A stretch of DNA of 64,000 bases from Methylobacterium sp. J-067 (GCF_022829465.1 NZ_JAKSXZ010000097.1:1-64000); one strand, 5' to 3'. Shown: positions 8,237 to 18,106, numbered from the stretch's first letter. A program made the numbers and translations. Notes: generated from the letters alone by a model not told the origin.

Positions 8237-10213
8237 TTGCGCAGGTTCATGGACGCGATCTCGGGCCATGGCTTCGGCCCGCTCGTGCGCTACGGGTTGC
8301 CGGTTGCGGCGGTCGCCCTCGCGACCCTGCTCAGGTTCCTCGCCCCGCTCGACGTCGCCCCCTTCCTTCTCTACCTCCCGCTCGTCTTCATGGTCACGCT
8401 GGCCCTCGGTCGCGGCCCCGGCGCGGTCGCGGTCGGTTTCTCGTTGGCTGCGGCCGCGTGGTTCTTCCGCCGTTCCGACGGGACGGTCTCGTTCAGCCCG
8501 GGGCAGGTCATCGCCCTCGTGCAGTATCTCGTCGTCGGCGGTGCGATGGTCTGGGTTTGCGACGCGCTTCGCCGGACCATGGTCGAGCGTGAGGAAACCC
8601 TCGGTCGCCTCGACGCAGCCAACGCAAGCCTTCGCGCCGGCCGGGCGGAGCTTGAGGACGCGCGCCGCGACGCGGAGGCGGCCCGGGAGGCGGCCGAGGA
8701 CGCCAACCGAGCCAAGAGCAGCTTCCTGGCCAACATGAGCCATGAGCTCCGCACGCCGCTCTCGGCCGTGATCGGCTACTCCGAGATGCTGGAGGAGGAG
8801 GCGGAGGAGCTCGGGCAGGACACGCTGCTCAAGGACCTCGGCAAGATCAAGTCCAACGCCAAGCACCTGCTCGGCCTCATCAACGACGTCCTCGACCTTT
8901 CGAAGGTCGAGGCGAACAGGATGGACGTCTACGCCGAGGACATCGACGTGGGCGAGTTCGTCCGCGACGCCGCCGGCACTGTCGACGCCCTGGTGGCCAA
9001 GCGCGGCAATCGCCTCGTCCTCGATATCCCGGAAGGGCTAGGAACCGCCCGCACCGACGCGACCAAGCTGCGTCAGGGCCTGTTCAACCTGCTCTCCAAC
9101 GCAGCCAAGTTCACCGAGGGCGGGATGGTCACCCTACGGGTGCGCCGTACGGCAGAGCCGGACGGCGACGGCCTGACATTCGCCGTCGAGGACACCGGCA
9201 TCGGTATGAGCCCGGAACAGGTCGAGCGCCTGTTCCAGCGGTTCGTCCAGGCCGACGGCAGCACGACGCGCCGCTACGGCGGGACGGGGTTGGGGCTCGC
9301 CCTGACGAAGGCGTTCGCCCATCTGCTTGGTGGCGACGTCACGGTCGCGAGCGAGGTCGGGCGCGGTACCCGGTTCGTCCTGACGGTGCCCGCGACATTG
9401 CCGGAAACGGGGGATGCCCTCGAATCGGACGAGCCCGGGATTGCGACCGCCCTGGCGGGAAGCGGGCGGGGGTTGGTTCTCGTCATCGACGACGAGGAGA
9501 GCCAGCGCGACCTGATGGGGCGCTTCCTGCAGCGGCAGGGCTTCTCGGTCCGCACCGCCGCGGACGGGCGCACCGGCCTCGACCTCGCGCGGTCCCTTGC
9601 CCCGAGGGTCATCCTGCTCGACGTGATGATGCCGGACGTGGACGGATGGGCCGTGCTGGCGTCGCTGAAGTCCGATCCGGTCACCCGGGACATCCCGGTC
9701 GTGATGGTGAGCTTCGTGGCCGACGCTGCCCTCAGCGCGTCCCTCGGGGCGGCGGACGCGCTGCCGAAGCCGGTCGACTGGGCGCGGCTGAAAGGGGTGC
9801 TCGACCGCTTCGGCCCGGGGGCCGGCGACGTCCTCGTGGTCGATGACGACGCGGACATGCGCGGCCGACTGCGCGCGGTGCTCGAACGCGACGGTTGGGC
9901 GGTGCGCGAGGCTGGCGATGGAGCCGAGGCCCTCGAACGCCTGACGGAGTCCAAGCCACGCGTGGTGCTGCTCGACCTGACGATGCCGGTGATGGACGGG
10001 TTCACCTTCCTGCACGAATTGCGGTCACGGCCGGGTTGCGGGGAGATCCCGGTCGTCGTGCTCAGCGCGCGTGACGTGTCGGGCGAGGAGCGACGCAGGC
10101 TCACCGGGGCGGACCGGGTCCTGCGCAAGGGCGACGCGAGCCTGCAGTCCCTCGTCGCCGAGGTCGACCGGCTTGGCCACGCCGCGGAGCGGCATGATGC
10201 CGAAATGGGGTGA
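8237..10213 (+). CDS. Membrane hybrid histidine kinase with two receiver domains
   Basis: A 658-residue sensor kinase. Three or four N-terminal transmembrane helices (about 18-108) resemble the DUF4118/KdpD-type sensor. A coiled coil follows (115-160), then HisKA with phospho-His169 in NMSHELRTPLSAVIGY, then HATPase_c with the N box (GLFNLLSNAAKF), G1 (VEDTGIGMS) and G2 (YGGTGLGLALTKA). Two receivers follow, both with intact Asp (ILLDVMMPD and VLLDLTMPVMDG). The start is TTG 8237, with GGGGGGA eight bases upstream; ATG 8249 is possible. Its receiver part is the intact paralog of the broken copy at 1-540. Input signal and output partner are unknown. Confidence 0.9.
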   Translation: MRRFMDAISGHGFGPLVRYGLPVAAVALATLLRFLAPLDVAPFLLYLPLVFMVTLALGRGPGAVAVGFSLAAAAWFFRRSDGTVSFSPGQVIALVQYLVVGGAMVWVCDALRRTMVEREETLGRLDAANASLRAGRAELEDARRDAEAAREAAEDANRAKSSFLANMSHELRTPLSAVIGYSEMLEEEAEELGQDTLLKDLGKIKSNAKHLLGLINDVLDLSKVEANRMDVYAEDIDVGEFVRDAAGTVDALVAKRGNRLVLDIPEGLGTARTDATKLRQGLFNLLSNAAKFTEGGMVTLRVRRTAEPDGDGLTFAVEDTGIGMSPEQVERLFQRFVQADGSTTRRYGGTGLGLALTKAFAHLLGGDVTVASEVGRGTRFVLTVPATLPETGDALESDEPGIATALAGSGRGLVLVIDDEESQRDLMGRFLQRQGFSVRTAADGRTGLDLARSLAPRVILLDVMMPDVDGWAVLASLKSDPVTRDIPVVMVSFVADAALSASLGAADALPKPVDWARLKGVLDRFGPGAGDVLVVDDDADMRGRLRAVLERDGWAVREAGDGAEALERLTESKPRVVLLDLTMPVMDGFTFLHELRSRPGCGEIPVVVLSARDVSGEERRRLTGADRVLRKGDASLQSLVAEVDRLGHAAERHDAEMG

Positions 10214-10315
10214 TGCGGGTACGAGTATCGAGTGAGGCGCGGCATCGACGAGGGAATATGGAGGGGCCATCTGCCATGCCCTCGTTTCTCGATGCCCCAC
10301 CTCTCGATGACTTCC

Positions 10316-12772
10316 CTACCGCCTGTCCCGGACCGCCGCGGCGCGCTCCACCGCCAGGCGCAGGACGCGCGATAGGTCGGCCACCGAGTACGGCTTGCGC
10401 AGCAGCTCGAAGCCATGGCTGCCTTCGTCGGCGAGCACGTCGCTATAGCCCGACGTAAGTACCACCGGCAGGTCCGGGTAACGCCTCCGGATCTCGCGGG
10501 CCAATGCGATGCCGTTCATGCCGGGCATCACCACGTCGGTGAACACCACCTCGAAGCGGAAGGGGACGTGCTCGATCTCGGCCAGCGCCTTCTCGGCGTC
10601 CGTCGCCCAAACGGTCTCGTACCCGAGCTCGGCGAGGGCCTGGTTCGCGAACGCCCCGACGTCGAGGTTGTCCTCGACGACGAGCACGCAGGTGCCGTGC
10701 CCGTCCGCCAGCGGGGCCGGCTCACGTGCGTGCGGCGCCTCGACCACGGCCCGGGATGCCCGCGGCAGGTAGACCGTGAACGTGGTGCCGCGTCCGGCCT
10801 CGCTCCGGACCACGACCTCGCCCCCCGACTGCTTGGCGAAGCCGAAGACCTGGCTCAGGCCGAGCCCGGTGCCCTGGCCGACGCCCTTGGTCGTGAAGAA
10901 CGGCTCGAAGATCCGGTCGAGCACGTCCGCGTCGATGCCGGTGCCCGTGTCGGAGATGGACACGGCGACGTAGTCCCCCGGCACGGCGGCATGAGCCCGC
11001 ACAGCCGGGATGCGGTCCGCGGGCCGCACGCGGATGTCGAGCCGGCCCTCGCCGTCCATCGCGTCCCGGGCGTTGACGACCATGTTGACCAGGGCCGTGT
11101 CGAACTGGCTCGGATCCGCGTCGACGAGGCAGGGCATCGCGCGTCCGGCACCGTCCAGGAACGGCTCGATGCTAGTCGTGACCGCGATGCGTGCGCCCGT
11201 CAGCGTCCCGACCATCTCCGAGACCGAGGCGACGCCGCGACCGACGTCGAAAACCTCCGGCTTGAGCGCCTGCCGCCGCGCGAAGGCGAGCAGCTGCCCG
11301 GTCAGCTTCGCGGCGCGGTCGACGGTGTCCGAGATCGCCCCGACGTAGCGGTCGCGTCGGTCCTGGGCGACGTTCGGGCGCTTGAGCAAGTCGGTGGAAG
11401 ACTTGATCACCGTGAGCAGGTTGTTGAAGTCGTGCGCCACGCCGCCGGTCAACTGTCCGACCGCTTCCAGTTTCTGCGATTGGCGAAGTTGCTCCTCCAG
11501 GGCCCGACGTTCCGTCACGTCGCGTCCCGAGGCGTAGAAGTGGTCGTCGCGCGGGACGACGTTCCATGAGATCCAGCGATAGCCGCCGTCCTTCGCCCTC
11601 AGGCGCAGGTCGATGTCGTCGAGCCTCCCCGTGGCCACCACGCGTTCGAACGCGCGCTCCGTCGACTCCCGTTCCTCGGGATGGACGAGGACGTCGAAGC
11701 GAACGCCGACCAGCTCCGCCGAGGACCACCCGAGGGTCACGGTCCAGGCCGGGTTCACTGCCCGGTACATGCCGTCGTAGCCGCAGACGACGAACAGGTC
11801 GCGGCTCGCGCGCCACAAGGTATCGCGTTCCTCGGTTCGTTCCCGGGCGGCCGAGGCTAGGTGGTCCTCCAGGTTGCGGCGGTCGGTGATGTCGTTGAAC
11901 AGGATCGCGACTTGGCGCCGTGCGGATTCGCCGATGCGCAGGGCATGGACGTCGAACCACCGACCCAGTGCGACCGCGCCACTCTCGAATCGCCTCGACG
12001 CCCCCGTCATCGCGACCTCGCCGTAGGCGTCGAACCACGACCGTTCCAGGCCCGGCACGATCTCGCTGACCCAGCGTCCGGTCGCGTTCCTGATGCCGGT
12101 GTGCCGCTCGAATGCCGGGTTCACCTCGATGAAGCGGTAGTCGACCGCGCGGCCCTCGGCGTCGAACCGCATCTCGATCACGCAGAAGCCGGCATCGACG
12201 GCCTCGAACAAGGCCTGGTAGCGCGCCTCGCTCTCGGCGAGACGCTCCTCCTCGGTTCGGAAGCGCGTGACGTCGAGTTGACTGGCGAAGAAGTAACGCA
12301 GCTGACCGTCGGCATCGAAGACCGGGCTGATGTACAGCTCGTTCCGGAACGCCGTGCCGTCACGGTGGTAGTTCACGAGCTCGACCACGACATCGCGCCT
12401 AGCCGCGACGGCGTCCCGGATCTTGGCGACGTCCGCCGGGTCCGTACTGGAACCCTGCAGGAATCGACAGTTCCGCCCGAGCAATTCCTGTGCATCGTAG
12501 CCGCACATCTCCTGGAAGGCGCGGTTGGCGAAGACGATGGGGTTGTCCGGCAGATTGGGGTCGGTGATGATCTGCGGCATGCGGGTCTTCTCCGCCGCCG
12601 TGAACAAAAGGTCGGTCCCGGCCGCTGAGGTACGCTCCGCGCCGCTCGGCGCATGCACGTCCCGCTCGTTCCGCCGCCGTAGCCGCTCGATCTCCGCGTT
12701 CGCGTCTCGGAGAAGCCGCCGCAGTTCCTCGACCTCGCCTTCCATCGTTTCCCGTTCCCGGCCGAGGGCCAC
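10316..12772 (-). CDS. LOV/PAS hybrid histidine kinase (predicted blue-light sensor)
   Basis: An 818-residue soluble hybrid kinase. A short coiled coil (10-36) leads to a LOV-type PAS domain with the flavin-adduct Cys at about residue 102 in GRNCRFLQG, so blue-light sensing through FMN is expected. Two further PAS domains cover about 170-420. HisKA has GGVAHDFNNLLTVIKSS, HATPase_c has ISDTGTGIDADVLDRIFEPF and GLGLSQVFGF, and the C-terminal receiver has VFTDVVMPGMNG. GTG 12772 is used; ATG 12745 is an alternative. It is followed upstream on the same strand by the HWE kinase and single-domain regulator, suggesting a light and stress signalling cluster. Confidence 0.9.
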   Translation of the reverse strand: MALGRERETMEGEVEELRRLLRDANAEIERLRRRNERDVHAPSGAERTSAAGTDLLFTAAEKTRMPQIITDPNLPDNPIVFANRAFQEMCGYDAQELLGRNCRFLQGSSTDPADVAKIRDAVAARRDVVVELVNYHRDGTAFRNELYISPVFDADGQLRYFFASQLDVTRFRTEEERLAESEARYQALFEAVDAGFCVIEMRFDAEGRAVDYRFIEVNPAFERHTGIRNATGRWVSEIVPGLERSWFDAYGEVAMTGASRRFESGAVALGRWFDVHALRIGESARRQVAILFNDITDRRNLEDHLASAARERTEERDTLWRASRDLFVVCGYDGMYRAVNPAWTVTLGWSSAELVGVRFDVLVHPEERESTERAFERVVATGRLDDIDLRLRAKDGGYRWISWNVVPRDDHFYASGRDVTERRALEEQLRQSQKLEAVGQLTGGVAHDFNNLLTVIKSSTDLLKRPNVAQDRRDRYVGAISDTVDRAAKLTGQLLAFARRQALKPEVFDVGRGVASVSEMVGTLTGARIAVTTSIEPFLDGAGRAMPCLVDADPSQFDTALVNMVVNARDAMDGEGRLDIRVRPADRIPAVRAHAAVPGDYVAVSISDTGTGIDADVLDRIFEPFFTTKGVGQGTGLGLSQVFGFAKQSGGEVVVRSEAGRGTTFTVYLPRASRAVVEAPHAREPAPLADGHGTCVLVVEDNLDVGAFANQALAELGYETVWATDAEKALAEIEHVPFRFEVVFTDVVMPGMNGIALAREIRRRYPDLPVVLTSGYSDVLADEGSHGFELLRKPYSVADLSRVLRLAVERAAAVRDRR

Positions 12773-12855
12773 CGATCCTGGCCGCCGGTATTACAACGAC
12801 GCCGGGAGCGCGCGGCTCCCGGGCCACGGCGCCACGGTCCCGGGGATGTCCGCCC

Positions 12856-13239
12856 TCAGGCCATCATTTGCAGCATCGTCGCCGTCACTTCGTCCCGCTT
12901 GTAGGGCTTCTGGAAGAAGACGCCCCGCTTCGGCAACTCCTCCGGAAGGGGGCGTCGCTTGCCCGAGACGATGATGAGCTCGATGGGGGGCCAGCGGTCA
13001 CGGACGGCGGCCGCGAACTGCATCCCGTTCAGGCCACCCGGCATGTCGATGTCGGTGAACACCACGCGGATGTCCAGGCGGCTCTCAAGGATGAGGACCG
13101 CGTCCGCGGCGCTGGCCACGTGCAGGGCCTCGAAGCCGGCGTCCTCGACGAGGTCCACCGCCATCATGCGCTGCAGGGGCTCGTCCTCGACGACCAGGAC
13201 GACCAAACTCGCCGGCGGCATCGCCTGACCCAAACCCAC
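12856..13239 (-). CDS. Single-domain response regulator (receiver only)
   Basis: A receiver domain of about 120 residues with no output domain. It keeps the acidic pair (LVVEDEPLQ), the phospho-acceptor Asp in VFTDIDMPGGLNG, the switch Ser in IIVSGK and the Lys in FFQKPYK. Such stand-alone receivers act as phosphate sinks or adaptors in alphaproteobacterial HWE/HisKA_2 pathways. It begins 4 bp after the stop of the HWE kinase, so the pair is an operon. GAGGAG lies so close to GTG 13239 that TTG 13233 or ATG 13221 may be the true start. Confidence 0.85.
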   Translation of the reverse strand: MGLGQAMPPASLVVLVVEDEPLQRMMAVDLVEDAGFEALHVASAADAVLILESRLDIRVVFTDIDMPGGLNGMQFAAAVRDRWPPIELIIVSGKRRPLPEELPKRGVFFQKPYKRDEVTATMLQMMA

Positions 13240-13243
13240 CTCC

Positions 13244-16200
13244 TCAGGAATGCTGTAACTGGACGAGGGGGGCGCGCATCGTCGCCTGGAACCCGGACGG
13301 GAGGTAACGGAGGTCCACGCCCCCCGTTCCGACGAGGCCGAGGCTGATCAGGCGCGAGCCGAACCCCTTGCGGCCGCCGGTGGCCGGAGGGGCCACGGGC
13401 GGGCCACCGCGCTCCGCCCAATCGAACGTGATCTCGGTCCCCTCGCTCTCGCCGTCGAGGCGCCAGTCGACCGCGACGCGGCCCTCCGGAACGGACAGCG
13501 CCCCGTACTTGGCCGCATTGGTCGCGAGCTCGTGCAGCAGGAGGGACAGGGACAGCGTGGCGCGGGGGCCGAGGTCGATCTCGGGGCCCGAAACCTCGAT
13601 GCGGTCCGCGTGGCCGACGCCCGCGAGCACGGCCTTGACGACCTCCTTCGCAGGCGCGGCCGTCCAACTCTGGCGCAGGAGCACGTCATGGGCCGAGGAG
13701 AGGGCATGGATGCGCTTCTCGAACGCCTCGACGGGCGCCCGCTCGGGAACGCCGCGCAAGGTCTGCGTGGCAATGGAAAGCACCATGGCGAACGAGTTCT
13801 TGAGCCTGTGGGAAAGCTCCTCGTTCAGCACGCGTTGATCCGACTCGGCACGGACCCTGGCCACCGTCGTCTGTATCCGGTCGGCGACTGTGCGCACGAA
13901 GGCCATCTCATCCTGCGTGAAGGCGTGGGGCTCGGCGTAGTGGACGAACCCAAGCCCGACGATCTGCCCGCGCTCCATGATCGGCACGTTGACGAGGGCG
14001 CGCACCCCGATGGCCAGCAGCGCCGCGGCCGTTACCTTGCTTCGGGGGTCGCGCTCGACGTCCTCGACCGCGACGACCTCGCCGCGCTTCAACTCGTCGA
14101 TGTAGCTCCCGTAGTCACGGAACTGGTGCAACCCCGCCACCGATACGACCCCCGGGGCGCACCAGTCGGTAGGGATCTCGACCGTTTCCTCTGCCGCGTC
14201 GACGAGTCCGTAGCCCGCCCGCGTGGTGCCGAGCGCGTCGGACATGATCTCGGCGGCGGCCTGCACGAGCGTCGGCACGTCGTCGGTCTCGCGCAGGCGC
14301 TCGCCCAGGGCGAGCAGCGCGTCGCGACGCGCGTCCGCCTCGACACGGGCCGTGACCTCCAGGAAGATGACGCCGAAGCGTTCGGGTCCGAGCGGGAACG
14401 CGCGGCCCTCGTACCAGCGCCCGAGCATTCCCGCTCGGCGGACGAAGGTGATGGGTTGGCCCGTTGCCACGACGGCCGCGAATTCTTCGACCCACTCGTC
14501 CTCGATGCCGGGGATGACCTCCCGAATCGTGCGTCCGACGACGGTTGCGGGTTCGATCCCGACCAGGGCGCCCCAGGCGGCGTTCACGTCGACGTAGCGC
14601 CAGTCGATGATGGCACCCCCGTCATCCCGGACGACCTCGCCCACGAGGAAGCCCTCGCTCAGGCGCTCGAACAAGCCGCGCCAGTGCTCCTCGCTCTCGC
14701 GCAGCGCTTCCTGGGCCGCACGCCGCTCCTCGATATCGAGCAGCACCCCCGGGAAGCTCAGTGGCGTCCCGTCCGGGCCGTGATCAACCCGCCCGTTGGC
14801 CTCGATCCAGTAGTAGCGTCCGTCCGCCCGCCGCACCCGGTACTGATGGGCGTAGGCGCCGCCGCGCAGGATGGCATGCTGGATCGCCGCTCCCAACCCG
14901 GCCTGGTCGTCGGGATGCACGGTCGCGACGATCCGGGCGAGCGGGATGCCCTCCCGGCCCAGCGCCGGGTCGAGGCCGAAACTCGATGCGAATCCCTCGT
15001 CGACGGTGAATCGGTCGGAGGGCAGGTCCCAGAACCAGGTCCCGATGATCGCGCCGGCGCCGAGCGCGAGCTGCACCCGCTCGACGTTCTGGCGGGCGAC
15101 CGCCTCGCTGGCGCGCAAGCGTTCCTCCGCGTCCCGCCGGGCGGTGACGTCGTTGAAGAAGATCGCGATCCGCCGCTCCTCGGGCTCCCCGACGCGGACG
15201 GCGCGCACCTCGAACCAGCGCCCGAAACCCTCGGCGTAGTTCTCGAAGCTGGCGGCCTCACCGGTGCGCGCGACGCGGCCGTAGGTCTCGAACCAGAACC
15301 GCTCCAGGTCCGGGGCGAACTCCGTGACCCACTTGCCGCGCAGGTTGACCCCGGCCTGCCGCTCGAACGCCGGGTTGGCCTCGACGAAGCGGTAGTCCAC
15401 CGGCCGGTCGTCAGCGTCGAACTTGACCTCGACGATGGCGAACGCCGTCTCGACGGTGTCCAGGATGGTCCTGAAGCGCGCGTCGCTCCGGCGCAGCGCA
15501 TCCTGTGCCGCGTGGCGGTCGGTGACGTCCTGCACGGTGCCGAACATCTGGCTGACGGCACCGGTCCCGTCGCGGAGGAAATTGGCGCGCCGGGCGATCC
15601 AACGCAGCGCGCCGTCGTCGGCCCTGCGGATGCGGTACTCGACGTCGAGCGCGGCCGTCCCGGCCTGCCTGGTCCCGTCGTTCGACGGCACGGCGCGGTC
15701 CTCCGGCACGACCAGCGCCTCGAACCGCTCGACAGAGTACAGGCCGGTGGGCGGCACGCCGTACAACCGCGCGAACTCGCTGGAGACGTTGATCAGCCCT
15801 GTACCGATGTCGACCTCGAACGTTCCGACCTGGCCGGCCTCCTGCGCCAGGCGCGAGCGTCGGTCCCCCTCCCGCAGGGCAGCCTCGCCCGCGAGCCGGT
15901 CGCGGACCGCCGAGACGTACCGAGCCACGGTCTCGAAAAAGGCCAGGGCCTCGTCGTCGAAAGCGGGCTCCCGGGTCGAGCAGAACGACATCACCCCGAC
16001 GACGTACCCGCGGCTCCTCACCGGGTAGCCGGCGAAGGCGTCGATGCCGACCTGCCGGGCCAAGCCGTAGCGCGGTTCCCGCGTCGCCTGGACGCCGGTG
16101 AGCACGAATGGTCGTTTGGTCTCGGCGACGATGCCGCATAGCGGCCCGTCGATGTCCACCTGACGCAGGGCGGTCTGGCTCTCCTCGCTCACCCCGATGG

Positions 16201-17461
16201 CATGGGTCAGTCGCAGGTGCCGCCCGCCCGGCGCGATGTCGTAGAGGTAGCATTGGTCGAAGCCGAGGCTCGCGGCACCGGCAGCCAGGATGGGCTCGAC
16301 GGCGCGAGCCGGGTCGTCAGACGTCAGCAGGGCGGCCGACACCTGCGACAGCAGGTCGAGGCGTTGTTGGGCCCGTCGGCGTGCCGCTGCCTCCCCGGCC
16401 TCGGCGACCGCGGTCAGGCCGGCCGTCGCAGCCGCCGCGAACAACCGCGCCAGGTCGAGGTCGCGTTCCCGGAAAGCGCCGACCAGGCCGGACTGGAGCT
16501 TCAGCACGCCGACGGGAAGCCCCCCGCGCGAGATCGGCGCAAGCACGGCCGAGCGCATGGCAAGCTTGTCCGCGAGATGCGGCTTGACCTGCCCGTCGCG
16601 GAGCACGTCGTCCGCGAGCAGCGGCATGTCCGTCAGCGCGCATCGCCCGGCGAGGCTGTCGTGCAGCGGCACGCGCAACCCCCGGTACGGGTCCAGGTTG
16701 CCGGCGACCGCGCGATAATCGAGCTCATCGCCCACGATCAGCTCGACGACCGCGCCCTCCGCCGCGGGCACGGCCTGCATGACCCCTGCGGTCACCGCGT
16801 CGAGGATGCCGTCGAGGTCGCCGCCCACGGCTGCCACGGTCGCGTTGGTTCGCGCCAGGAGGTCGCGCTCGCGCCGTCCCGCCTCCTGCTCGGCGAGCAG
16901 TGCGTCGCGGGCCCCGAGGGCCCTGCGCATCTCCATGAGCCCGCTGACCTGACGCCCGAGGGCACGGAGGTCGTCGGACTGCTCCGGCGTCAGGCCTTCG
17001 GGACGCGGCACGGTGTCGATGACGCACAGCGAGCCGACGACCTGCCCGTCCGCGAGGCGTAGGGGCGCGCCGGCGTAGAAGCGGATGTGCGGTGCGCTTG
17101 TGACGAGCGGGTTGGCAGCCGTGCGGGGGTCCGCCGTCAGGTCGGGGACGATGAGGAGGTCCGGCTCGGCGAGCGCGAACTTGCAGACCGAACTGTCGAG
17201 ATCGGTCTCGCAATGGGGGAAGCCGACCCGCGCCTTGAACCATTGCCGGTCGACGGCCACGAGGCTGACCAGGGCGACGGGCGTCGCGCACAGGCGGGTC
17301 GCCAGGCGCACGACGTCGTCGAAGCCCGCCTCGGGCGGGGAGTCCAGGATCGCGAGCCCGTCGAGTGCGGACAATCGTGCCGGGTCGATGACGACCGACG
17401 CCGATGGCGCAGCGGTCCCCGCGTAGCCGCGAACGATGCCGGGATCAGTTCCGGGTCGCAT
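13244..17461 (-). CDS. Very large GAF/PAS sensor kinase of the HWE family
   Basis: A 1405-residue soluble kinase. In order it shows a GAF domain (about 30-180, VSLVAVDRQWFKARVG), two more GAF-like regions to about 540, four PAS/PAC regions (about 545-1060), another GAF (about 1070-1220), then a HWE kinase core with phospho-His in LSHRLKNSFAM, the N box HELATNAAKYGAL and the defining WxE in FDWAERGG. HWE kinases typically feed the alphaproteobacterial general stress response (PhyR/NepR) or single-domain receivers; the receiver gene just downstream is the obvious partner. ATG 17461 lacks a clear Shine-Dalgarno. The number of sensor modules is unusually high. Confidence 0.9.
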   Translation of the reverse strand: MRPGTDPGIVRGYAGTAAPSASVVIDPARLSALDGLAILDSPPEAGFDDVVRLATRLCATPVALVSLVAVDRQWFKARVGFPHCETDLDSSVCKFALAEPDLLIVPDLTADPRTAANPLVTSAPHIRFYAGAPLRLADGQVVGSLCVIDTVPRPEGLTPEQSDDLRALGRQVSGLMEMRRALGARDALLAEQEAGRRERDLLARTNATVAAVGGDLDGILDAVTAGVMQAVPAAEGAVVELIVGDELDYRAVAGNLDPYRGLRVPLHDSLAGRCALTDMPLLADDVLRDGQVKPHLADKLAMRSAVLAPISRGGLPVGVLKLQSGLVGAFRERDLDLARLFAAAATAGLTAVAEAGEAAARRRAQQRLDLLSQVSAALLTSDDPARAVEPILAAGAASLGFDQCYLYDIAPGGRHLRLTHAIGVSEESQTALRQVDIDGPLCGIVAETKRPFVLTGVQATREPRYGLARQVGIDAFAGYPVRSRGYVVGVMSFCSTREPAFDDEALAFFETVARYVSAVRDRLAGEAALREGDRRSRLAQEAGQVGTFEVDIGTGLINVSSEFARLYGVPPTGLYSVERFEALVVPEDRAVPSNDGTRQAGTAALDVEYRIRRADDGALRWIARRANFLRDGTGAVSQMFGTVQDVTDRHAAQDALRRSDARFRTILDTVETAFAIVEVKFDADDRPVDYRFVEANPAFERQAGVNLRGKWVTEFAPDLERFWFETYGRVARTGEAASFENYAEGFGRWFEVRAVRVGEPEERRIAIFFNDVTARRDAEERLRASEAVARQNVERVQLALGAGAIIGTWFWDLPSDRFTVDEGFASSFGLDPALGREGIPLARIVATVHPDDQAGLGAAIQHAILRGGAYAHQYRVRRADGRYYWIEANGRVDHGPDGTPLSFPGVLLDIEERRAAQEALRESEEHWRGLFERLSEGFLVGEVVRDDGGAIIDWRYVDVNAAWGALVGIEPATVVGRTIREVIPGIEDEWVEEFAAVVATGQPITFVRRAGMLGRWYEGRAFPLGPERFGVIFLEVTARVEADARRDALLALGERLRETDDVPTLVQAAAEIMSDALGTTRAGYGLVDAAEETVEIPTDWCAPGVVSVAGLHQFRDYGSYIDELKRGEVVAVEDVERDPRSKVTAAALLAIGVRALVNVPIMERGQIVGLGFVHYAEPHAFTQDEMAFVRTVADRIQTTVARVRAESDQRVLNEELSHRLKNSFAMVLSIATQTLRGVPERAPVEAFEKRIHALSSAHDVLLRQSWTAAPAKEVVKAVLAGVGHADRIEVSGPEIDLGPRATLSLSLLLHELATNAAKYGALSVPEGRVAVDWRLDGESEGTEITFDWAERGGPPVAPPATGGRKGFGSRLISLGLVGTGGVDLRYLPSGFQATMRAPLVQLQHS

Positions 17462-17807
17462 CGGTCCGGACCGGATGGCGCACGGTCCCCGGGACCGCCG
17501 CCGTGATGGGCGCGATCACGCCGGTGGTGATGGCGTAACCGGAGGCGATGGGATGGGTCGGGGCGACGCGACGGGTCATGACGTGTGATGCCGGGACTGC
17601 AACCGCCCCCCTGTAGCACAAGCCATCGCGCCCGAAACAAGACCGTCGGTTTCCCGCCCATTGGTAAGAATGACGCGGGGTTCGTCCCGCGGGCGGTGGT
17701 CAGATGCCGTTTTCCGTCAGCCGGGCCGGACGGGATCGAATCCGACGGGTTCTCCACAAGAGTAACCCGTCGCGCGCCTCGCCTCCGCGAGGAGGCGAGG
17801 CCTCGAT
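17462..17807. other. Intergenic stretch between the HWE kinase and a tiny operon
   Basis: This stretch separates divergent genes and must hold their promoters, but I recognise no clear -35/-10 pair. The only strong structure is the hairpin at 17776-17801. No coding frame with convincing codon use was seen. Confidence 0.5.
17776..17801 (+). promoter_or_regulatory. Perfect 11-bp hairpin with GNRA-type loop over the ribosome binding site
   Basis: The left arm GCCTCGCCTCC (17776-17786) and right arm GGAGGCGAGGC (17791-17801) are perfectly complementary around the loop GCGA. The right arm contains GGAGG, the best Shine-Dalgarno sequence for the GTG at 17808. As RNA it would bury that site. There is no T tract, so a terminator is less likely than a translation-control element; that role is inferred. 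Confidence 0.6.
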
Positions 17808-18017
17808 GTGGCAGAAATCATCGTGGATACTGACCCCATGCTCGCCCGCGTGATGGCCAAGGCCCCCTACATGGAGTCCCTCCAGATCGACGGACGCCGC
17901 GAGGTGCTCCTGGACCTCCTAGGCGAATTGCCGTTCGAAATCCCGTCGAACCTTGGCGACTACGTACGCGATGATGCTGAAATCAGCGAACTCGTCCGTT
18001 TCGACGGTCGCTCATGA
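17808..18017 (+). CDS. Small protein of unknown function, first of an overlapping pair
   Basis: A 69-residue acidic protein starting at GTG 17808, with no signal peptide or membrane helix. I do not recognise the family. The centre reads REVLLDLLGELPFEIPSNLG, a helix followed by a loop. Its stop overlaps the next start by 4 bp (ATGA), which supports real translation of both. GGAGG at 17791-17795 lies in a strong hairpin. A later ATG at 17838 is possible. An antitoxin-like or regulatory role could be imagined, but nothing in the sequence shows it. Confidence 0.45.
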   Translation: MAEIIVDTDPMLARVMAKAPYMESLQIDGRREVLLDLLGELPFEIPSNLGDYVRDDAEISELVRFDGRS

Positions 18018-18106
18018 AATCCCCAGGTTCGTTCGAGACGCTGCTCGAAAAGGTCGGCCCTCTACCGGAATATGAGCAACCTCCGTCGAAGACGATGGAC
18101 AGGTAG
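18014..18106 (+). CDS. 30-residue peptide, translationally coupled to the preceding gene
   Basis: ATG 18014 overlaps the previous stop as ATGA. The peptide begins MKSPGSFETLLEKVGPLPEY and ends at TAG 18104-18106. It is too short for family recognition. The coupling and the ordinary codon use are the only evidence. It could also be the 5' end of a gene cut short by the rearrangement that left the broken metallophosphoesterase nearby. Confidence 0.35.
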   Translation: MKSPGSFETLLEKVGPLPEYEQPPSKTMDR

